A stretch of 8,292 bases of DNA from assembly GCA_934615145.1 (NCBI GenBank), contig CAKTTM010000073.1, positions 1-8,292 of the forward strand, read 5' to 3'. How positions within the stretch are numbered: the stretch's first letter is position 1; each line of letters begins with the position of its first letter. This document shows, piece after piece, positions 1-6,442 of this stretch. Under the pieces are notes generated by a model. That model made no database searches, was not told where the DNA came from, and saw only the letters and a program-made list of their open reading frames with translations. A program made the position numbers and the translations under genes. The DNA is from an uncultured Clostridia bacterium. GTDB lineage: Bacteria; Bacillota; Clostridia; Christensenellales; Aristaeellaceae.

Positions 1-524
1 AAATATGCCTGATGCTCCTTTGGAAGCTTTGATATTGATTGTCGGCATGTATCTATGTATATGGCATTCCTTGTTGTATAGAATGCTCTTTCTCCGGGTT
101 TGATATTCTGATCGTCCTTAGGCGCATACAGTTCACTGATGAACCCAGGACTTAGGCTATGATCGATATCATCAAGAAGCCAGTGATATAGCTCATAGAG
201 TTGGCTGACATCCCTCTCGCTGCTATTTGATAGATAGCAGCGATTGGTGGTATAACAGTAGTCCTCAAGATCATTTGCAACTAAGTAACTTGCATGTTGT
301 TTTGCATACCTGGATACGATACCTGACCCTGAGAACACATCAACAATGCTTAGCTTCTCTTTACCTAACCTAGACTTAACTGTTTCGATAGCATCACCTA
401 TAAATCCCAACAAGGATCTCTTGTTCCCCAAGTAGGTAATTATCTGGTTGCTTAAAAACTGCTCATTTTCGCAAATTGGAGTTGCACCTTGATTTTGAGG
501 AATGTGGAAGCTAGTTTGAACCAT
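1..524 (-). CDS. Adenine-specific DNA methyltransferase, N-terminal part (cut by window edge)
   Basis: This is an uninterrupted minus-strand reading frame from an ATG at 524-522 to the left edge, 174 codons with no stop. The translation resembles the D12/COG3392 class of N6-adenine DNA methyltransferases. The family signature YLGNKRSLL lies at residues 31-39. An AdoMet-binding motif I, DVFSGSG, lies at 62-68, and an acidic motif II (AND) follows at 83-85. The stretch PGERAFYTTRNAIYIDTCR, about residues 145-165, is typical of this class. The catalytic DPPY motif would lie beyond the window and cannot be checked. Such enzymes normally protect host DNA against a partner endonuclease. The gene is AT-rich compared with everything after position 750, which suggests recent transfer. 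A short coding remnant upstream overlaps its start by 14 bases. No strong ribosome binding site precedes the ATG, so translational coupling is possible. The family is fairly sure; the recognition site is unknown. Confidence 0.82.
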   Translation of the reverse strand, partial: MVQTSFHIPQNQGATPICENEQFLSNQIITYLGNKRSLLGFIGDAIETVKSRLGKEKLSIVDVFSGSGIVSRYAKQHASYLVANDLEDYCYTTNRCYLSNSSERDVSQLYELYHWLLDDIDHSLSPGFISELYAPKDDQNIKPGERAFYTTRNAIYIDTCRQSISKLPKEHQAY

Positions 525-744
525 TGTTGTCTGCTGCAATTAACACCTCATGAAGATAATTATGCCTGAACTTCACAAACAGATTATATCCAAAGGCATC
601 AGGGGAGTCAAACCGAGCATCATAAGTAACCAAGCGTGAATCTCCATTAGGAGCCAAACTCTAGTCCCAGTTAAGGTTCTCTAACGACTCTCGAACAACT
701 ATGATGAGGACACCTAATAATAGTGACTTATTTGACAACCTGTG
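511..744 (-). pseudogene. Stop-interrupted coding remnant upstream of the methyltransferase
   Basis: On the minus strand one frame stays open from just after a TAG at 747-745 to a TAG at 513-511, broken only by an in-frame TAG at 663-661. The downstream 49 codons read like real protein, for example LVTYDARFDSPDAFGYNLF and FVKFRHNYLHEVLIAAD. The upstream part contains VVRESLENLNWD just before the internal stop. No ATG with a ribosome binding site heads it. The final stop overlaps the methyltransferase start by 14 bases, as in a co-translated pair. My inference is the 3' end of a neighbouring gene, possibly the partner endonuclease, truncated when this AT-rich segment joined the hydrogenase locus. 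The family is not recognised. It could also be a short real gene starting at TTG 657-655. Confidence 0.4.
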
Positions 745-751
745 CTACAAT
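723..751 (+). promoter_or_regulatory. Predicted sigma-A promoter of the hydrogenase operon
   Basis: The -10 hexamer TACAAT (746-751) is preceded by TGC, giving an extended -10 (TGnTACAAT). Seventeen bases upstream is GTGACT (723-728), four of six matches to TTGACA. Transcription would start near 758 and give a leader of about 45 bases before hydC. A perfect TTGACA at 732-737 is only 8 bases from the -10, too close to serve as its -35. The promoter sits where AT-rich DNA gives way to GC-rich DNA. Confidence 0.55.
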
Positions 752-801
752 GCCCGAGGTGGGCCGGGCCCATCAACAGCTAAGGAGGAGTGGTCAGAGC
801 G

Positions 802-1275
802 ATGGTAGAGAACCTGGAAAAGCTGGGCGAGCTCAAGGCCGTCATCGCGCGGCACAGGCATGAGCCGGGCGGGCTGATGCCGGTGATGCAGGAGGCGCAG
901 GGGATATTCGGCTGTCTGCCGATGGATGTGCAGCAGGTGATCGCCGATGGCATGGGCAAGACGCTCAGCGAGGTCTATGGCGTGGCCACCTTCTACGCGC
1001 AGTTTACCTTGGAGCCCAAGGGCAAGCATGTCATCAGCGTGTGCATGGGCACCGCCTGCTATGTCAAGGGCAGCCAGCGGGTGCTGGACAAGCTGGCCGA
1101 GTATCTGGAGATACCGGTGGGCAAGACCACAGACGACGGGCTGTTCACCCTGGAGGGCACGCGCTGCCTGGGCGCCTGCGGCCTGGCGCCGGTGCTGACC
1201 ATCGGCGAAGAGGTCTACGGCCGGGTCACGCCCGATCAGGTGGCCGGCATCCTGGAAAAGTACCGGGAGGCCTAA
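802..1275 (+). CDS. hydC: NAD-linked [FeFe]-hydrogenase subunit HydC (NuoE-like, [2Fe-2S])
   Basis: This protein of 157 residues is the NuoE/24-kDa homologue of multi-subunit [FeFe] hydrogenases. It has a helical N-terminal part (about 1-75) and a thioredoxin-fold [2Fe-2S] domain (76-157). The four ligands are visible as C-x4-C (C81, C86, in CMGTAC) and C-x3-C (C122, C126, in CLGAC). In the family it docks on the NuoF-like subunit and carries one [2Fe-2S] cluster near the flavin. It is the first gene of the operon, and only 5 bases separate its stop from the GTG of the next gene. Start choice: the strong site TAAGGAGG (781-788) is 13 bases before ATG 802 and only 1 base before the in-frame GTG 790. 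ATG 802 is preferred although its spacing is long; the alternative adds four residues (MVRA). Confidence 0.92.
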   Translation: MVENLEKLGELKAVIARHRHEPGGLMPVMQEAQGIFGCLPMDVQQVIADGMGKTLSEVYGVATFYAQFTLEPKGKHVISVCMGTACYVKGSQRVLDKLAEYLEIPVGKTTDDGLFTLEGTRCLGACGLAPVLTIGEEVYGRVTPDQVAGILEKYREA

Positions 1276-1280
1276 GCGGG

Positions 1281-1838
1281 GTGCGCGACATATCGTTGCA
1301 CCTGCTGGACCTGGCGCAAAACGCCATCCGCGCGGGGGCAAAGCATGTGGCGATGAGCCTGCGCCTGAGCCCCGAGGGCGAGCTGTGCATCAGCCTTAGC
1401 GACGATGGCTGCGGCATGGATGAGGCGCTCTTGAAGGGCGCGGGCGATCCCTTTGTCACCAGCCGGGTGACGCGCCGGGTGGGGCTGGGCATACCCCTGG
1501 CGCGCGCCAACGCGCAGAGCGCCGGCGGCTGGCTGACGGTGGACAGCGCGCCGGGCCAGGGCTGCCTAGTGCAGATGATGTTCAACACCGCGCACATCGA
1601 TTGCCTGCCGCTGGGGGCACTGGATCAGACGGTGCTGAGCCTCATCCAGATGAACCCTGAGGCCCCGGAGTTCAGCCTGAGGCTGAGCTCGCCCGCGGGG
1701 GAGAGCGACTTTGACACCGCGCAGATCAGGGCCGTACTGGGGCCAGAGGTGCCGCTGAACGAACCCGAGGTCATCAGCTATTTATCGCAGACGCTGTCCG
1801 GGCAGCTGCGCAGCATATTGGGAGGGATAGTGGATTGA
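1281..1838 (+). CDS. GHKL/HATPase-domain protein of the hydrogenase operon
   Basis: This protein of 185 residues starts at GTG 1281, with GGGAGG 10 bases upstream. The first 85 residues are a compact histidine-kinase-type ATPase fold. The N-box is LLDLAQNAIRAGA (8-20), the G1 box DDGCGM (41-46), and a TSR-VT-RRVGLGIPLA segment (60-74) matches the ATP lid and G2 box. No dimerisation/phospho-acceptor helix, sensor domain or membrane segment is present, so it is not a normal sensor kinase. Residues about 86-185 form a C-terminal domain I do not recognise. From memory, the same gene sits between hydC and the small Fe-S gene in several clostridial operons and in Acetobacterium woodii hydCEDBA, where it is called hydE (unrelated to the maturase HydE). 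Its role there is unsettled. Its stop overlaps the next start by 4 bases (TTGA), which implies coupled translation. Confidence 0.85.
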   Translation: MRDISLHLLDLAQNAIRAGAKHVAMSLRLSPEGELCISLSDDGCGMDEALLKGAGDPFVTSRVTRRVGLGIPLARANAQSAGGWLTVDSAPGQGCLVQMMFNTAHIDCLPLGALDQTVLSLIQMNPEAPEFSLRLSSPAGESDFDTAQIRAVLGPEVPLNEPEVISYLSQTLSGQLRSILGGIVD

Positions 1839-2233
1839 AGACACTGCAAGAGCTGGAAGCCATCCGCAAGAGCACGCTGGAGAAAATCAGCCTGCGCAAG
1901 GAAGACAAGGACGAGGCGGTGCGCGTGGTGGTGGGCATGGCCACCTGCGGCATCGCGGCCGGTGCGCGCCCGGTGCTCGCCACCTTTATGGAGGAGATCG
2001 ACAGGCGCAGCCTGCGCCACGTCACCGTCACCCAGACCGGCTGTGTGGGCGTCTGCCGGCTGGAGCCGATGGTGGATGTTATCACCCCCGACGGCAAGAA
2101 GACCACCTATGTCAAGGTCAACGCCGACAAGGTGCGCATGATCGTGGCCGATCACATCGTCAATGGTCATCCGGTGCTGGAGTACACCATCGCCGGCGAT
2201 GAGGCCGCCCAGCAGGCGGAGCAGAGAGGATAA
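1835..2233 (+). CDS. Small thioredoxin-like [2Fe-2S] ferredoxin-family protein (HydD-like)
   Basis: This protein of 132 residues starts at TTG 1835, inside the TTGA overlap with the ATPase gene and 8 bases after GGAGGG (1821-1826). A charged N-terminal helix (about 5-28) is followed by a thioredoxin-fold ferredoxin domain of the NuoE/N-terminal-NuoF type. Only three of the four usual cysteines are present: C38 (in MATCGIAAGA), C70 and C74 (in GCVGVCRLEP). Aligned on the C-x4-C pattern, the missing first ligand falls at V33. It may therefore bind a cluster with a different ligand, or none. Only 3 bases separate it from hydB, which points to a role as a subunit or assembly partner of the complex. 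It corresponds by position to hydD of Acetobacterium woodii (from memory). The fold is fairly sure; the function is not. Confidence 0.82.
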   Translation: MKTLQELEAIRKSTLEKISLRKEDKDEAVRVVVGMATCGIAAGARPVLATFMEEIDRRSLRHVTVTQTGCVGVCRLEPMVDVITPDGKKTTYVKVNADKVRMIVADHIVNGHPVLEYTIAGDEAAQQAEQRG

Positions 2234-2236
2234 GCT

Positions 2237-4030
2237 ATGGATTATTTTCGTTCGCATGTATTGATCTGCGGCGGCACGGGCTGCACATCCTCTGGCTCCC
2301 AGCAGATATTTGAGCGGCTGGAGCGGCGGCTGGCCGAGTTTGGCCTGGACAAGGAGATCAAGCCCATCCGCACCGGCTGCTTTGGCCTGTGCGAGGCCGG
2401 CCCCATCGTCATCGTCTACCCCGAGGGCACCTTCTACTCCCATGTGCGGCCCGAGGACATGGACGAGATCGTGGCCGAGCATCTGCTCAAGGGCCGCATG
2501 GTCAAGCGCCTGATCCACAAAGACAAGGACATGGATGAGTCGCTCAACATCCCGCTGGAAGAGATGCCCTTTTACAAGCATCAGGTGCGCGTGGCGCTGC
2601 GCAACTGCGGCGTGATCGACCCGGAGAACATCGATGAGTACCTGGCCTTTGACGGCTATCTGGCGCTGCAAGAGGTGCTGCTGGAGATGACGCCCGAGGG
2701 CCTGATCGACCTGCTCAAGCAGTCCGGCCTGCGGGGCCGGGGCGGCGGCGGCTTCCCCACGGGGCTTAAGTGGCAGTTCGCCCGCGCCAGCCAGGCGGAG
2801 AAGAAATATGTGGTCTGCAACGCCGACGAGGGCGACCCCGGCGCCTTCATGGACCGCTCCATCCTGGAGGGCGATCCGCACTGCGTGCTGGAGGCCATGG
2901 CCATCGCGGGCTACGCGATGGGTTCCGACGAGGGCTATATCTATGTGCGGGCGGAGTATCCCATCGCGGTGCGCCGCCTGCAAAAGGCCATCGACCAGGC
3001 CAAGGAATACGGCCTGCTGGGCAAGGGGATACTGGGCACCGACTTTAACTTTGACATCCACATCCGCCTGGGCGCCGGCGCCTTTGTCTGCGGTGAGGAG
3101 ACGGCGCTGATGGTCTCCATCGAGGGCGAGCGCGGCGAGCCCCGGCCCAAGCCGCCCTTCCCGGCGGTTAAGGGCCTGTTTGGCATGCCCACCAACATCA
3201 ACAATGTGGAGACCTACGCCAATATCCCGCAGATTATCCTAAAAGGCCCGGACTGGTTCCGCAGCCTGGGCACGGAGAAATCCACCGGCACCAAGGTCTT
3301 TGCCCTGGGCGGCAAGATCAACAACACCGGCCTGGTGGAGGTGCCCATGGGCACGCCCCTCAAGACCGTCATCTACGACATCGGCGGCGGCATCCCCAAG
3401 GGCCGCGCCTTCAAGGCGGTGCAGACGGGCGGCCCCTCGGGCGGCTGCATCCCGGCGGAATTGCTCAATGTCTCCATCGACTATGACAGCCTGCTGGACA
3501 TCGGCTCCATGATGGGCTCGGGCGGCATGATCGTCATGGACGAGGACAACTGCATGGTGGACATCGCCCGCTTCTTCCTGGACTTCACAGTGGATGAGAG
3601 CTGTGGCAAGTGCGTGCCCTGCCGCATCGGCACCAAGCGGATGCTGGAGATATTGGACCGCATCACCGAGGGCAAGGGCGAGCACGGCGACATCGAAAAG
3701 CTGGAAAAGCTGGCCCGCAATATCAAGGCTACGGCGCTGTGCGGCCTGGGCCAGACCGCGCCCAACCCGGTGCTGAGCACGCTGCGCTATTTCCGCTCTG
3801 AGTATGAGGCGCATATCTACGACCACAGCTGCCCGGCCCACCAGTGCAAGAACCTGCTGGAGTACCTGATCAGCCCCACCTGCCGGGGCTGCATGGCCTG
3901 CATCAAGGCCTGCCCGGTGGGCGCCATCAGCGGCCAGCCCAAGGGCCAGCACAGCATCGATCAAAGCAAATGCATCAAGTGCGGCGCCTGCATGGAGAAG
4001 TGCCGCTTCGACGCCATCAGCCGCCACTGA
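2237..4030 (+). CDS. hydB: NAD-linked [FeFe]-hydrogenase flavoprotein subunit HydB (NuoF-like)
   Basis: This is a full-length HydB of 597 residues with RBS GAGGA (2226-2230) 6 bases before the ATG. An N-terminal thioredoxin-like [2Fe-2S] domain has C11, C16, C48 and C52. The NuoF core follows: the glycine-rich FMN/NADH segment [16 protein letters not shown] (164-179), [20 protein letters not shown] (195-214) and [13 protein letters not shown] (285-297). Next is an SLBB-like region, then the [4Fe-4S] ligands C456, C459, C462 and C502. After a CPAHQC linker (532-537) comes a C-terminal two-cluster ferredoxin with C549/C552/C555/C559 and C579/C582/C585/C589. In the family FMN exchanges electrons with NAD(H) and is the proposed bifurcation site, passing electrons to HydA and to ferredoxin. 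All expected ligands are intact. The enzyme is cytoplasmic and part of the HydABC-type complex. Confidence 0.95.
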   Translation: MDYFRSHVLICGGTGCTSSGSQQIFERLERRLAEFGLDKEIKPIRTGCFGLCEAGPIVIVYPEGTFYSHVRPEDMDEIVAEHLLKGRMVKRLIHKDKDMDESLNIPLEEMPFYKHQVRVALRNCGVIDPENIDEYLAFDGYLALQEVLLEMTPEGLIDLLKQSGLRGRGGGGFPTGLKWQFARASQAEKKYVVCNADEGDPGAFMDRSILEGDPHCVLEAMAIAGYAMGSDEGYIYVRAEYPIAVRRLQKAIDQAKEYGLLGKGILGTDFNFDIHIRLGAGAFVCGEETALMVSIEGERGEPRPKPPFPAVKGLFGMPTNINNVETYANIPQIILKGPDWFRSLGTEKSTGTKVFALGGKINNTGLVEVPMGTPLKTVIYDIGGGIPKGRAFKAVQTGGPSGGCIPAELLNVSIDYDSLLDIGSMMGSGGMIVMDEDNCMVDIARFFLDFTVDESCGKCVPCRIGTKRMLEILDRITEGKGEHGDIEKLEKLARNIKATALCGLGQTAPNPVLSTLRYFRSEYEAHIYDHSCPAHQCKNLLEYLISPTCRGCMACIKACPVGAISGQPKGQHSIDQSKCIKCGACMEKCRFDAISRH

Positions 4031-4050
4031 GCATGAAAGGAAGCCTTGAG

Positions 4051-5796
4051 ATGCCTAATATCAAGCTGAGGATAGACAATCAGACCATCCAGGTGCCCCG
4101 CGGCACCACCGTGCTGCAGGCCGCGCGCCAGGCGCATATCCATATCCCCACGCTGTGCTTTTTAAAAGACCTAAACGAGATCGGCGCCTGCCGCATGTGC
4201 GTGGTGGACGCGGGCGGGCGCACCCTGCAGCCGGCCTGCGTGCTGGAGGCGGCCGACGGCATGGAGGTCAAGACCAATACCCCCCAGGTGCGCGAGGCGC
4301 GCAAGGTGATGCTGGAGCTGATATTGTCCAACCACGACAAGAAGTGCCTAAGCTGCGTGCGCTCGCAAAACTGCGAGCTGCAAAAGCTGTCGCTGGAGAT
4401 GGGGGTGGACAGCGGCGACGAGTTTGCCGGCCTGCGCACCCACTACAATGTGGATGATGTCTCCCCCTCCATCGTGCGGGATAACAACAAGTGCATCCTC
4501 TGCCGCCGCTGCGTATCGGTCTGCGAGAAGACGCAGGCCTGCGGCGTGATAGGGCCTGTGGGCCGCGGCTTTGAGACGCAGATCACCTCGCCCTTTGACC
4601 TGCCTTTGAATGACATGGCCTGCATCGCCTGCGGGCAGTGCATCGTGGCCTGCCCGGTGGGCGCGCTGCGCGAAAAGGAGGAGGTCGACCTGGTCTGGCA
4701 GCTGCTGGCCGATCCCACAAAGCACGTGGTGGTACAGCCGGCGCCCGCCGTGCGCGCAGCGCTGGGTGAGGAGTTTGGCCTGCCCATGGGCACCAAGGTG
4801 ACCGGCAAGCTGGCGGCCTCGCTGCGCCGCATGGGCTTTGACAGGGTCTTTGACACCGACTTTGGCGCGGATCTGACCATCGTGGAGGAGGCGACGGAGC
4901 TGGTCAGCCGCATCAAAAACGGCGGCGTACTGCCCATGATCACCAGCTGCTCGCCCGGCTGGGTCAAGTTCTGCGAGACCTATCTGCCCGACTTCATCCC
5001 CAACCTGTCCAGCTGCAAGTCGCCCCACGAGATGACCGGCGCCATGGTCAAGAGCTACTACGCGCAGAAGATGGGCATCGACCCCAAGTCCATCGCGGTG
5101 GTCTCCGTCATGCCCTGCACGGCGAAAAAGTTCGAGGCTGACCGGCCGGAGCTGTCGGTGAATGGCCTGCCCGATGTGGACGCCGTCATCACCACGCGGG
5201 AACTGGCGCGGATGATCAAGTCGCTGGGCATCGACTTTGTCAGCCTGCAGGACGAGCCCTTTGACGACCTGCTGGGCGAGAGCACGGGCGCGGCCGCCAT
5301 CTTTGGCGCCACCGGCGGCGTGATGGAGGCGGCGCTGCGCACCGCCTATGAGACCCTGACGGGCAAGAGCCTGGAGCAGCTGAACTTTGAGGCCGTGCGC
5401 GGTGTTAAGGGCATCAAGGAGACCAGCCTGCAGATAGGCGATCTGACACTGCATGTGGCGGTGGCCAACGGCACCGCCAACGCCAAGGAGCTGCTGGAGG
5501 CCGTGCGCCGCGGCGAGAAGGCCTACCACTTCATTGAGATCATGGGCTGCCCCGGCGGCTGCGTGACCGGCGGCGGCCAGCCCATCATCTCCGCCTGGGA
5601 CAGGCAGAACAAGGACGCCCGCGTCGAGCGCGCCAAGGCGCTGTACAACGCTGATGAGGCCATGACCCTGCGCAAATCCCACCAGAACCCGGAGGTGCTG
5701 CGCGCCTACAAGGACTTCCTGGGCGAGCCCAACGGCCACAAAGCCCACGAGCTGCTGCATACGCATTACCAGGCCAGACCCATGTACAAACACTAA
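4051..5796 (+). CDS. hydA: [FeFe]-hydrogenase catalytic subunit HydA
   Basis: This catalytic subunit of 581 residues has the modular layout of Clostridium pasteurianum CpI. There is a [2Fe-2S] plant-type domain (C36, C47, C50, C63) and a His-ligated [4Fe-4S] site (H95, C99, C102, C108). A two-cluster ferredoxin has C148/C151/C154/C158 and C191/C194/C197/C201. The H-cluster domain contains L1 TSCSPGW (298-304), L2 MPCTAKKFE (354-362, ligand C356) and L3 [16 protein letters not shown] (ligands C500, C504). It reduces protons or oxidises H2. With hydB and hydC it should couple NADH plus reduced ferredoxin to H2. L1 has Ser301 where CpI has Cys300. The proton-path residues corresponding to CpI E279, E282, R286 and S319 are present. 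ATG 4051 has AAAGGAAG (4036-4043) upstream; an in-frame ATG at 4033 has no ribosome binding site. There is no lipobox, Tat or export signal, so the enzyme is cytoplasmic. Confidence 0.95.
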   Translation: MPNIKLRIDNQTIQVPRGTTVLQAARQAHIHIPTLCFLKDLNEIGACRMCVVDAGGRTLQPACVLEAADGMEVKTNTPQVREARKVMLELILSNHDKKCLSCVRSQNCELQKLSLEMGVDSGDEFAGLRTHYNVDDVSPSIVRDNNKCILCRRCVSVCEKTQACGVIGPVGRGFETQITSPFDLPLNDMACIACGQCIVACPVGALREKEEVDLVWQLLADPTKHVVVQPAPAVRAALGEEFGLPMGTKVTGKLAASLRRMGFDRVFDTDFGADLTIVEEATELVSRIKNGGVLPMITSCSPGWVKFCETYLPDFIPNLSSCKSPHEMTGAMVKSYYAQKMGIDPKSIAVVSVMPCTAKKFEADRPELSVNGLPDVDAVITTRELARMIKSLGIDFVSLQDEPFDDLLGESTGAAAIFGATGGVMEAALRTAYETLTGKSLEQLNFEAVRGVKGIKETSLQIGDLTLHVAVANGTANAKELLEAVRRGEKAYHFIEIMGCPGGCVTGGGQPIISAWDRQNKDARVERAKALYNADEAMTLRKSHQNPEVLRAYKDFLGEPNGHKAHELLHTHYQARPMYKH

Positions 5797-5817
5797 GGCA
5801 ACATAGCAGATAGCAAG

Positions 5818-5847
5818 GCAGCCCCGCGCGGATCCGCGCGGGGCTGC
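5818..5847. repeat. Perfect 30-bp palindrome just after hydA
   Basis: Two 15-base arms, GCAGCCCCGCGCGGA and its exact complement, are centred on GGATCC at 5832/5833. The palindrome lies 21 bases after the hydA stop. As RNA it would form a very stable hairpin, but no U-run follows (the next bases are TCAGACC), so it is not a canonical intrinsic terminator, although it may still end or protect the hyd transcript. A near-copy lies at 6045-6074. Confidence 0.85.
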
Positions 5848-6044
5848 TCAGACCATCAACAAACCCCCGGGAGGTTCGGAGGGCCGCAGCCCTCTGACCA
5901 ACAATCCGCGTCGGCGGCGTGTACGGCGACGCGGCAAGCCTTGCGTAGCAAGGGTTTCCATGCCCTCCGCCGCCCGGGAGCGTAGCGACAGGCGGAGGGC
6001 CGCGAGCCTAACCATCGAAAAGCCGCAGTTTTTCGATGGGCTGG

Positions 6045-6074
6045 GCAGCCCCGCGCAGATCCGCGCGGGGCTGT
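6045..6074. repeat. Near-copy of the 30-bp palindrome (28 of 30 identical)
   Basis: This copy differs from the one at 5818-5847 only at two bases (GCGCAGA for GCGCGGA in the left arm, and the final T for C). It therefore still folds into a strong but imperfect hairpin. It closes the multi-hairpin element on its right side. No U-run follows. Confidence 0.8.
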
Positions 6075-6109
6075 TGCTGTCCATGGTTCTGACACAAGAA
6101 AGACTACCA

Positions 6110-6140
6110 CGTTTTCAATCCCCCTCAGCGGGGAAAAACG
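6110..6140. other. Imperfect hairpin upstream of the regulatory module
   Basis: CGTTTT (6110-6115) pairs with AAAACG (6135-6140), and a C-run (6120-6124) pairs with GGGG (6130-6133), with an asymmetric bulge of CAAT. The rest of 6075-6169 shows no gene and no other clear signal. The hairpin could act as a weak boundary between the hyd operon and the next transcription unit. Confidence 0.35.
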
Positions 6141-6169
6141 CGCTTTGAAATCCTCTTTGCGCCGCGCGA

Positions 6170-6199
6170 TTGACAAGAGGGCGGCTGACTGCCTATACT
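6170..6199 (+). promoter_or_regulatory. Strong sigma-A promoter of the small regulatory module
   Basis: A perfect TTGACA (6170-6175) and TATACT (6194-6199) are separated by 18 bases. Transcription would begin near 6206, about 36 bases before the first ATG. CCTCTT/AAGAGG (6152-6157 and 6175-6180) form an inverted repeat whose right arm begins at the last base of the -35, a possible extra operator. A LexA-like box lies immediately downstream. Confidence 0.8.
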
Positions 6200-6212
6200 G
6201 ATCCCACTACGG

Positions 6213-6224
6213 GAACATTTGTTC
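6213..6224. promoter_or_regulatory. LexA (SOS) operator, GAAC-N4-GTTC
   Basis: GAACATTTGTTC is an exact match to the GAAC-N4-GTTC core bound by LexA/DinR in Gram-positive bacteria. The outer C and G of the Bacillus consensus are not present. It sits about +7 to +18 relative to the predicted start, where bound LexA would block transcription. The following two genes are therefore inferred to be induced by DNA damage. Confidence 0.7.
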
Positions 6225-6241
6225 TCATTATGGGGTGAAGG

Positions 6242-6442
6242 ATGCAGGAACAGGGAAGCCTGGCCAGGCTGTCGGCAGGGCTAAAGCTCAAGGGCATATC
6301 GCGCAGGGAGGCGGCCGGCAGGCTGCACCTGAGCTACAGCGCGCTGAACAAGAAGCTGCGCGGCCAGGCGCCGCTGACTCAGCGGGAGCAGCGCCTGCTG
6401 CTCATCCTGTGTGAGCAGGAGGAAGCGGGGCAGTCGGCTTGA
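6242..6442 (+). CDS. Small Cro/CI-like helix-turn-helix protein
   Basis: This basic protein of 66 residues starts at ATG 6242, with GGTGA (6234-6238) as a close, partial ribosome binding site. Residues about 12-55 are predicted to be a helix-turn-helix domain: GISRREAAGRLHLSYSALNKK has the spacing of a lambda-repressor-like HTH, and RGQAPLTQREQRLLLILCE follows as the next helices. There is no other domain. The gene is directly behind a strong promoter and a LexA box, and its TGA overlaps the TTG start of the next gene by 4 bases, so the two are almost certainly co-expressed. The likely role is a DNA-binding regulator, perhaps of phage or mobile-element origin. The exact family and target are not known. 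Confidence 0.72.
   Translation: MQEQGSLARLSAGLKLKGISRREAAGRLHLSYSALNKKLRGQAPLTQREQRLLLILCEQEEAGQSA

Larger units (their letters stand above)
5818..6074. repeat. Composite multi-hairpin intergenic element
   Basis: This 257-base non-coding stretch between the two 30-bp palindromes is packed with further inverted repeats. GAGGGC/GCCCTC pairs at 5879-5884 and 5889-5894. CCGCGTCG/CGACGCGG pairs at 5906-5913 and 5927-5934. CCTTGC/GCAAGG has a 3-base loop at 5939-5953. GCCCTCCGCC/GGCGGAGGGC pairs at 5962-5971 and 5991-6000. CCATCGAAAA pairs with its complement at 6012-6021 and 6030-6039. The 11-mer CGGAGGGCCGC occurs twice (5877-5887 and 5993-6003), so some arms can pair in more than one way. The style resembles REP/MITE-type intergenic repeats of Clostridia. 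Reading frames through it look like artefacts. Whether it is mobile, a processed RNA or a terminator cluster cannot be decided from one copy. Confidence 0.6.

Noticed and set aside
732..751. Perfect TTGACA paired with TACAAT as a promoter
   Set aside because: The two boxes are only 8 bases apart; GTGACT at 723-728 gives correct 17-base spacing instead.
1041..1280. N-terminal extension of the ATPase gene back to ATG 1041
   Set aside because: This part overlaps hydC in another frame and does not look like protein; the GHKL fold begins right after GTG 1281.
1778..3061. Long minus-strand open frame (427 codons) opposite the Fe-S gene and hydB
   Set aside because: It is antisense to two clear coding genes, is rich in His/Ala/Gly/Leu as expected for the complement of GC-rich codons, and has no motif of its own.
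4033..4050. Earlier HydA start at ATG 4033
   Set aside because: No ribosome binding site precedes it, whereas AAAGGAAG lies correctly before ATG 4051 and the [2Fe-2S] domain begins there.
4348..5793. Long minus-strand open frame (481 codons) opposite hydA
   Set aside because: Shadow of hydA caused by high GC at third positions; no recognisable domain or ribosome binding site.
5818..5847. Palindrome as a canonical intrinsic terminator of hydA
   Set aside because: A strong stem but no U-run on either strand, and a near-copy lies 227 bases further on; kept as a repeat rather than called a terminator.
5960..6148. Small plus-strand frame (62 codons) inside the hairpin element
   Set aside because: It runs through inverted repeats, has no ribosome binding site, and its composition follows the repeat arms.
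6110..6150. CRISPR-like sequence (GTTTTCAATCCCC, or GGGGATTGAAAAC on the other strand)
   Set aside because: It occurs once only; there are no spaced direct repeats and no cas genes in the window.
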